From an uncultured Blautia sp. (lineage in GTDB: Bacteria; Bacillota; Clostridia; Lachnospirales; Lachnospiraceae), in assembly GCA_900765525.1 (NCBI GenBank), contig CAAFRY010000249.1, forward strand, positions 1 through 11,347: a stretch of 11,347 bases of DNA. The letters run 5' to 3'. The notes under the pieces are model-generated. The model saw nothing but the letters and a program-made list of their open reading frames with translations, was not told the origin of the DNA and ran no database searches. This document shows positions 6,490-11,347 of the stretch, in pieces. Position numbers and translations under genes: made by a program. The first letter of the stretch is position 1. Each line of letters opens with the position of its first letter.

Positions 6490-7965
6490 ATGAAAATAGG
6501 ATTTGATAACGAGAAGTATTTATCCATGCAGTCAGAGCATATCAAAGAGAGAATCAGTAAGTTTGATAATAAATTATACCTGGAATTCGGAGGCAAGCTT
6601 TTTGACGATTACCATGCTTCCAGAGTATTGCCGGGATTTGCCCCGGACAGCAAGCTGCGGATGCTTATGCAGCTTTCCGACCACGCTGAAATTGTAATCG
6701 TCATCAGCGCAGGGGATATTGAAAAAAATAAAGTGCGAGGTGATTTGGGCATCACCTATGACATTGACGTACTTCGTCTGATTGACGCCTTCCGTACCAG
6801 AGGCCTTTTCGTAGGCAGCGTAGTTATCACCCAGTATGCAGGGCAGAAAGGCGCCGATGCTTTCAAGACCAAACTGGAAAGCCTGGGAATCAAGGTGTAT
6901 ATCCACTATCCCATCGAAGGGTATCCCAGCAACATTCCTTTCATTGTAAGCGACGAAGGCTATGGAAAAAATGAATATATAGAGACTACCAGGCCCCTGG
7001 TAGTCATTACAGCACCGGGACCCGGAAGCGGAAAGATGGCCACCTGCCTCTCCCAGCTTTATCACGAACACAAAAGAGGTATTCATGCGGGATATGCTAA
7101 ATTTGAGACCTTCCCTATCTGGAATATTCCTCTGAAGCACCCGGTAAATCTGGCTTACGAGGCTGCCACCGCAGACTTAAACGACGTAAACATGATTGAC
7201 CCCTTCCACCTGGAAGCCTACGGCCAGACCACGGTAAACTATAACCGGGACGTGGAAATCTTCCCTGTACTCAGCGCAATTTTTGAAAAGATTCTGGGCA
7301 AATGCCCTTATCAGTCCCCTACAGACATGGGCGTAAACATGGCTGGTAACTGTATCATTGACGATGAGGCCTGCAAGGAAGCTTCCCGGCAGGAAATCAT
7401 CCGCAGATATTACCAGGCTCTTGCAGGGCGTCTGGAAGAGACCAGCACAGATGAAGAAGTATTTAAGCTGGAGCTTCTGATGAAGCAAGCAGGTATTTCT
7501 CCGGAAAACCGCAAAGTTACCACTGCCGCCAATATCCGGGCCAAGGAAACCGGAGCTCCGGCAGCAGCCATTGAGCTGGAGGACGGAAGAATCCTCACCG
7601 GAAAAACCTCAGACCTTCTGGGAGCCTCCGCTGCTCTATTGTTAAACACCTTAAAGGAGCTGGCCGGAATACAGCATGAGCTTCATGTAATCTCTCCTGT
7701 ATCTATCGAGCCAATCCAGAAGCTGAAAACAGAATACCTGGGCAGCAAAAATCCCAGACTTCACACAGACGAGGTGCTGATTGCCTTATCCAGCAGCGCT
7801 GCTACCAGTGATGTGGCCAAGCTGGCTCTGGCCCAGCTTCCCAAGCTGAAAGGATGCCAGGTACACTCCTCTGTCATGCTTTCCTCTGTGGACAAGAAAA
7901 TCTTCAAAAAGCTGGGTATCCAGCTTACCACAGAGCCTGTGTACGAGCACAAAAAATTGTACTAG
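6490..7965 (+). CDS. DUF1846 (UPF0371) family protein
   Basis: This is a conserved family, common in Firmicutes and Actinobacteria, whose biochemical function I do not know. The 491-residue length and overall sequence look full length and typical. No signal peptide or membrane segment is seen, so it is probably cytoplasmic. Visible features include hydrophobic beta strands typical of alpha/beta folds (EIVIVISAGD at 67-76, VVITQY at 111-116). A glycine-rich phosphate-binding-like loop APGPGSGKMATCL (175-187) resembles a P-loop without matching the classical Walker A exactly. Motifs at about 230-260 (NDVNMIDPFH, TVNYNRDVEIFP) and TDMGVNMAGNCIIDD (278-292) look like active-site material. A smaller C-terminal alpha/beta region follows about 340. 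The ATG at 6490 has AAGGGG eight bases upstream; a longer in-frame start at 6454 lacks such a site. The gene is transcribed alone, divergent from ftsH, and is closed by a terminator. Confidence 0.88.
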   Translation: MKIGFDNEKYLSMQSEHIKERISKFDNKLYLEFGGKLFDDYHASRVLPGFAPDSKLRMLMQLSDHAEIVIVISAGDIEKNKVRGDLGITYDIDVLRLIDAFRTRGLFVGSVVITQYAGQKGADAFKTKLESLGIKVYIHYPIEGYPSNIPFIVSDEGYGKNEYIETTRPLVVITAPGPGSGKMATCLSQLYHEHKRGIHAGYAKFETFPIWNIPLKHPVNLAYEAATADLNDVNMIDPFHLEAYGQTTVNYNRDVEIFPVLSAIFEKILGKCPYQSPTDMGVNMAGNCIIDDEACKEASRQEIIRRYYQALAGRLEETSTDEEVFKLELLMKQAGISPENRKVTTAANIRAKETGAPAAAIELEDGRILTGKTSDLLGASAALLLNTLKELAGIQHELHVISPVSIEPIQKLKTEYLGSKNPRLHTDEVLIALSSSAATSDVAKLALAQLPKLKGCQVHSSVMLSSVDKKIFKKLGIQLTTEPVYEHKKLY

Positions 7966-8004
7966 TGCCATCCACTTTAAATGCCTTTGTACACTGTGAG
8001 TAAA

Positions 8005-8045
8005 AAAGGAGCAAATCTCTCTGGCTTCCAGAGGTTTGCTCCTTT
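8005..8045. terminator. Bidirectional intrinsic terminator
   Basis: AAAGGAGCAAA (8005-8015) pairs with TTTGCTCCTTT (8035-8045). Inside, CTCTGG (8019-8024) pairs with CCAGAG (8028-8033) around CTT. A/T tracts lie on both sides. It sits between the convergent DUF1846 and galE genes and can end transcripts from both. Confidence 0.85.
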
Positions 8046-8089
8046 CTTATTGCGGTATAATCTATACTTATTACACTCAGGCTTCTTTG

Positions 8090-9106
8090 TTACTCCTCAT
8101 ATCCGTTTGGATTCATGGACTGCCATCTCCAGGAGTCAGCACACATTTCCTTGATTCCAAACTCAGCCTTCCAGCCTAATTCCTTCTCTGCCTTTTCTGC
8201 GCTTGCATAGCAGGTAGCTATATCACCTGGGCGCCGTGGTTTTATCACATAAGGAATTTTGACTCCGTTGGCTGCCTCGAAATTCTTTACAATATCCAGA
8301 ACGCTGTAGCCGTTTCCGGTACCCAGGTTGTAGATAGAAAGGCCGGAATTATCCTGCAGTTTCTTCAGTGCCTTTACATGGCCTTTAGCTAAATCCACCA
8401 CATGGATATAATCTCTCACACCGGTTCCGTCAGGAGTATCATAATCATTTCCAAATACCCCCAGTTCTTTCAGCTTCCCTACAGCTACCTGAGTAATATA
8501 AGGCATCAGGTTGTTTGGAATACCGTTTGGATTTTCACCGATAAGTCCGCTCTTATGCGCTCCGATTGGATTAAAATATCTAAGAAGCACTACATTCCAC
8601 TCCGGGTCTGCCTTCTGAATATCGGAAAGCACCTGTTCCAGCATGGATTTGGTCCATCCGTAAGGGTTAGTACACTGTCCCTTAGGACATTCCTCTGTAA
8701 TAGGCACAAAAGCCGGGTCCCCATATACGGTAGCGGAGGATGAAAAGATAATATTTTTAACGCCGTGTTTTCTCATAACGTCTACCAGAGTAAGGGTGCC
8801 TGCAATGTTGTTCTCATAGTATTCCCATGGCTTTGCCACAGACTCTCCTACAGCCTTCAAACCTGCAAAGTGAATACAGGAATCAATAGACTCTTTTTCA
8901 AAAATTTCATTTAAAGCCTGTCTGTCCATAATATCTGCCTTATAGAATTTCACCGGCTTTCCTGTAATCTTCTCCACTCTTTCCAGAGACTTTTCACAGG
9001 AATTTGAAAGGTTATCCAGAACCACCACGTCATAACCTGAATTCTGAAGCTCTACTACAGTATGGCTCCCAATGTATCCGGCTCCCCCTGTTACTAAAAT
9101 TGCCAT
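8090..9106 (-). CDS. galE: UDP-glucose/UDP-N-acetylglucosamine 4-epimerase
   Basis: It interconverts UDP-glucose and UDP-galactose, and probably UDP-GlcNAc and UDP-GalNAc, using tightly bound NAD. Its 338 residues equal the length of E. coli GalE and align with it without gaps at the key sites. These are the NAD-binding TGGAGYIG (6-13), S124 in SSSATVYG, and Y149 and K153 of the YxxxK catalytic motif (PYGWTK). RYFNPIGAH (176-184) and [11 protein letters not shown] (226-236) are family blocks. Residue 299 is Cys (codon at 8212-8210) within [10 protein letters not shown]. coli has Tyr there and human GALE has Cys, and this position is known to control access of N-acetylated substrates. The start is backed by AGGAGG eight bases upstream. 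It follows an N-acetylhexosamine kinase-like gene after a 105-bp gap that holds its own promoter candidate and repeats. Confidence 0.95.
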   Translation of the reverse strand: MAILVTGGAGYIGSHTVVELQNSGYDVVVLDNLSNSCEKSLERVEKITGKPVKFYKADIMDRQALNEIFEKESIDSCIHFAGLKAVGESVAKPWEYYENNIAGTLTLVDVMRKHGVKNIIFSSSATVYGDPAFVPITEECPKGQCTNPYGWTKSMLEQVLSDIQKADPEWNVVLLRYFNPIGAHKSGLIGENPNGIPNNLMPYITQVAVGKLKELGVFGNDYDTPDGTGVRDYIHVVDLAKGHVKALKKLQDNSGLSIYNLGTGNGYSVLDIVKNFEAANGVKIPYVIKPRRPGDIATCYASAEKAEKELGWKAEFGIKEMCADSWRWQSMNPNGYEE

Positions 9107-9136
9107 TTTACGTTCCTCCTTTGAGAAAAATCAGCT

Positions 9137-9168
9137 ATTTTTTATGTTCCAAAACATTTTTTATGTTT
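9137..9168. repeat. Tandem repeat / possible operator upstream of galE
   Basis: The 12-mer ATTTTTTATGTT occurs twice in direct orientation (9137-9148 and 9156-9167), one start 19 bp from the other. The same bases form inverted repeats: AAACAT/ATGTTT (9152-9157 with 9163-9168) and ATGTT/AACAT (9144-9148 with 9153-9157). The block lies directly downstream of the galE promoter candidate and ahead of the ribosome binding site, where a bound regulator would block transcription. No regulator family is recognised. Confidence 0.5.
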
Positions 9169-9174
9169 GCTATT

Positions 9175-9203
9175 ACTCTACCACTTTCCTGCGCATAAAT
9201 CAA
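9175..9203 (-). promoter_or_regulatory. Possible internal promoter of galE
   Basis: Reading leftward, TTGATT (9203-9198) and TAGAGT (9180-9175) are 17 bp apart, each with 4 of 6 consensus positions. It would give galE separate expression from the two upstream genes, with a leader of about 60 bases containing the repeated motif. Confidence 0.4.
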
Positions 9204-9211
9204 GAGGTGAA

Positions 9212-10309
9212 TTACCTGTATTTATCCACAATGGCCTTCATTTGCTCCAGCTTTTCTTCCATATCCTTTACCAGCTTAAACTGGGTACGGCACCGGTCCA
9301 GATTGTGGCCTTCTCTATGTACCTTAAAATAATGGTCCCCTTCCAGATAATCTGTGAGAAAGCGCATACCACATTCATAGGTCATGACCATTGCGCCTGT
9401 AGGAAGCATATCCAGCTCCCTCTCTGTCAGGCTCCCCTGGCATCCCTCAACAAACCCTTTGGTATATAAATCAAAAAGCTCCATGCTGCAGGAAACTTTG
9501 GACAAATCTTTCTCATCCTCTTCCCCGGTGCTGGCTCCAAAGCGAATGGAATCTCCAAAGTCATTAACCGCCAATCCAGGCATAACGGTATCCAAATCAA
9601 TGACACAAATGGCCTTTCCGGTTTCATTGTCAATCATAATATTATTCAGCTTCGTGTCATTGTGGGTAACCCTAAGGGGCAGCTCTTTCTTTTCCTGCAT
9701 ATTGCAGAGAACATGAGCCAGCTCCTCCCTGTCCAGAACAAACCGGATTTCCTCCTGAACCTGAGAAGCTCTTCCCATAACATCTTCACGGACAGCCTTT
9801 TTAAATTTCTCCAGACGGTCTGCTGTATTATGGAAATTCTCTATGGTTTCATGAAGGGTGTGGGCCGGATAATCGGCCAGCAATCCCTGAAAATGGCCAA
9901 AAGCCACGGCACTCTGGTAAAAGTCCTCTTTGTTTTTCACCAGGTCATAGGTGGTGGCATTTTCAATAAACAGATAGGCTCTCCAATACTCTCCTTCCTG
10001 GTCCACATGGAAGGCACGGCCGTCTTTTGCCAGGATAATGTTCAGAGTTTCCCGCTCAGGATTGCCGCCTCTTTCTATAATCTTTTTTCTCAGCCAGGAA
10101 GTAACGCCTACCACATTTTCCATCAGCTCCACAGGTTTCAGAAAAATACTCTTGTTCATCTTCTGAAGAATATATCTTCTGATTTTATCGTCATCCCGGA
10201 AAGTAAGACGAAAGGTATCATTTATATGTCCGCTTCCATAAGGAATCCCTTCTATAAATTCTCCCTGAAACTGAAAACAATCTATCAATTCCCTGTTTAT
10301 CTCTGTCAT
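9212..10309 (-). CDS. nahK: N-acetylhexosamine 1-kinase-like phosphotransferase
   Basis: The best match I know is bifidobacterial NahK, which phosphorylates GlcNAc and GalNAc at the anomeric C1 with ATP. The length (365 residues) and order of motifs agree along the whole protein: PYGSGHIN (23-30), YILQKMN (46-52), VTHNDTKLNN (214-223, catalytic Asp probably D218), VIDLDTVMPG (236-245), DFGDSIRFGAS (250-260), EDEKDLSKV (264-272) and a C-terminal MRFLTDYLEGD (315-325). The fold is that of aminoglycoside and choline kinases, so automated annotation may wrongly suggest antibiotic resistance. The gene starts one base after the stop of the nucleotidyltransferase, with GGGAGG inside the end of that gene, so the two are coupled. 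Its product, a sugar 1-phosphate, is the substrate type of that neighbour. Exact sugar preference cannot be read from sequence. Confidence 0.82.
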   Translation of the reverse strand: MTEINRELIDCFQFQGEFIEGIPYGSGHINDTFRLTFRDDDKIRRYILQKMNKSIFLKPVELMENVVGVTSWLRKKIIERGGNPERETLNIILAKDGRAFHVDQEGEYWRAYLFIENATTYDLVKNKEDFYQSAVAFGHFQGLLADYPAHTLHETIENFHNTADRLEKFKKAVREDVMGRASQVQEEIRFVLDREELAHVLCNMQEKKELPLRVTHNDTKLNNIMIDNETGKAICVIDLDTVMPGLAVNDFGDSIRFGASTGEEDEKDLSKVSCSMELFDLYTKGFVEGCQGSLTERELDMLPTGAMVMTYECGMRFLTDYLEGDHYFKVHREGHNLDRCRTQFKLVKDMEEKLEQMKAIVDKYR

Positions 10310-10310
10310 C

Positions 10311-11237
10311 CTATCTATCCTCCCATAAGTTTTGAGGATATAAGCCTTTGTCCTTTAAAGCCTGGATAGCTGCCACTACCACCGGTTTATCCTCCTTATA
10401 GGTAACCCCGTACCATTTATCCAGTGATTTCAATACCTGTACCGTAGCCTTTCCCTCTGTCAGCAGTTCGTCTACCACAAAAGGAAGGAAATATTCACAT
10501 TTCAACGGATTTTTCTCCAGGTTTTCCTCCAGGAATTTGGCAAACCTGTTTTTCAATTCCTCCAAAATGCTTTCGGTAAAGCCCCACATATTCATAGATA
10601 CTGTGCTTCCCTGAGGAATCACAGTCCATGTAGCTCCATCATCCTCTGTGTAGGCTGTATCCCCACCTCTTTTTTCAATGCGGGTTCTCTCATTGATTTC
10701 TTTTAAATACCCGTCCTGGTCTGTGACACATACGCCCCTGGCCACATGTCCATTCTCTGTAAGCGTATTTTCCAGCACATAGCCAACCATGGTATAACGG
10801 TATTTCTCATCATCCTCATGGGTAGTGAGGTAATCATAAATCATCTGGAAAGCATGGCTTCCATAATAATCGTCTGCATTGATTACTGCAAAAGGCGCAT
10901 CTACAACACCCAGACAGCTCAAAATAGCGTGTCCCGTACCCCAGGGCTTTACTCTGCCCTCCGGCACCTGAAAGCCTTCCGGAAGATTATGCAAATCCTG
11001 GAACACATATTCCACATCAATCACATTGCTGATTCGGTCGCCGATAGCAGCTCTGAAATCTGCTTCATTTTCCTTCTTAATAATAAATACTACCTTCTGG
11101 AATCCAGCCTTTACCGCATCATAAATGGAAAAGTCCATGATAATGTGTCCCTGCTTATCTACAGGGTCAATCTGTTTCAGCCCGCCATAACGGCTTCCCA
11201 TTCCAGCTGCCATTACTACTAATATTGGTTTCTTCAT
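10311..11237 (-). CDS. Sugar-phosphate nucleotidyltransferase
   Basis: It probably joins a sugar 1-phosphate to an NTP, giving an NDP-sugar and pyrophosphate in the cytoplasm. The 308-residue protein begins with the nucleotide-binding signature VVMAAGMGSRYGG (7-19), followed by LKQ with the conserved Lys (K21). It continues with PWGTGHA (99-105), the metal-binding-like INADDYYG (119-126) and a WYGVTY segment near 275-280. There is no left-handed beta-helix acyltransferase domain, so it is not a full GlmU. The ATG at 11237 is preferred over an in-frame ATG 21 bases upstream because the shorter form starts at the usual beta strand and has GAGG at suitable spacing. The tightly linked kinase and the epimerase suggest the substrate is GlcNAc-, GalNAc- or galactose 1-phosphate with UTP, which is inference. 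Glucose 1-phosphate or dTTP remain possible. Genes upstream lie outside the window. Confidence 0.8.
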   Translation of the reverse strand: MKKPILVVMAAGMGSRYGGLKQIDPVDKQGHIIMDFSIYDAVKAGFQKVVFIIKKENEADFRAAIGDRISNVIDVEYVFQDLHNLPEGFQVPEGRVKPWGTGHAILSCLGVVDAPFAVINADDYYGSHAFQMIYDYLTTHEDDEKYRYTMVGYVLENTLTENGHVARGVCVTDQDGYLKEINERTRIEKRGGDTAYTEDDGATWTVIPQGSTVSMNMWGFTESILEELKNRFAKFLEENLEKNPLKCEYFLPFVVDELLTEGKATVQVLKSLDKWYGVTYKEDKPVVVAAIQALKDKGLYPQNLWEDR

Positions 11238-11347
11238 AATCCATTTCCTCTTTCCCATAAATTTTTATATCCGTCTGCTCAGGCATCACCATGTATGAAA
11301 AAATGTTTTCCTACTGCCGCAGCTTACAACAGATATAATCTATATCC

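Noticed and set aside
8051..8061. TATAAT at 8056-8061 on the plus strand
   Set aside because: No -35 at suitable spacing, and it would only drive antisense transcription into galE just after a terminator.
9212..10309. Aminoglycoside resistance gene
   Set aside because: The fold motif is shared, but the protein matches the N-acetylhexosamine kinase pattern throughout and sits in a sugar-nucleotide cluster.
9662..10369. Plus-strand open frame of 235 codons opposite the kinase gene
   Set aside because: Overlaps the NahK-like gene, which has clear family motifs; no start signal or family features on the plus strand.
1..11347. Catabolite-responsive (cre) sites near hprK, glcK or the sugar cluster
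   Set aside because: By eye I found no sequence matching the cre consensus with its central CG; AT-rich dyads such as the one at 11296-11310 lack it.
1..11347. CRISPR array, insertion sequence, prophage, tRNA or rRNA
   Set aside because: No regularly spaced repeats, transposase or phage-like proteins, cloverleaf sequences or rRNA segments were seen.

Overview
The window looks like a chromosomal segment of a low-to-mid-GC Gram-positive anaerobe of class Clostridia, most likely family Lachnospiraceae. This rests on protein character (clostridial-type FtsH, HPr kinase and UvrC, a DUF1846 protein), strong AGGAGG-type ribosome binding sites and sigma-A-like promoters. No phage, IS, plasmid, CRISPR, tRNA or rRNA sequence was recognised. 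Eight protein genes are called: seven on the minus strand and one (DUF1846) on the plus strand.

Layout, left to right. Positions 1-300 hold no convincing protein gene but are dense in secondary structure. There is a plus-strand promoter-like sequence, a three-hairpin element of about 95 nt, a 24-bp perfect palindrome, and the intrinsic terminator of the gene cluster to the right. Next, all on the minus strand and read right to left, come ftsH (membrane AAA+ zinc protease), uvrC (nucleotide excision repair nuclease), hprK (HPr kinase/phosphorylase) and a ROK-family glucokinase. ftsH has a near-consensus promoter. A second promoter lies between uvrC and hprK, so hprK and the glucokinase form a tight pair, two bases apart, that can be transcribed apart from the repair and protease genes. 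An AT-rich divergent intergenic region of about 200 bp separates ftsH from the plus-strand DUF1846 gene, a conserved family without an assigned biochemical role as far as I know.

A bidirectional terminator at about 8005-8045 closes the DUF1846 gene on one side and a sugar-nucleotide cluster on the other. This cluster is read right to left: a sugar-phosphate nucleotidyltransferase, an N-acetylhexosamine 1-kinase-like gene (NahK type, 1-bp gap) and galE. Together the three genes could phosphorylate a free hexosamine or hexose at C1, activate it to an NDP-sugar and epimerise it at C4. GalE has cysteine at residue 299, the position that in E. coli GalE is a tyrosine excluding N-acetylated substrates. 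This fits a cluster working on GlcNAc/GalNAc-type sugars, as in the bifidobacterial lacto-N-biose/galacto-N-biose pathway, but with a pyrophosphorylase-type enzyme instead of GalT and with no phosphorylase inside the window.

Most of the window is ordinary housekeeping. The parts most worth a second look are the structured 70-253 region, the sugar-nucleotide cluster with its GalE gate residue, the repeated motif upstream of galE, and the uncharacterised DUF1846 gene divergent from ftsH.
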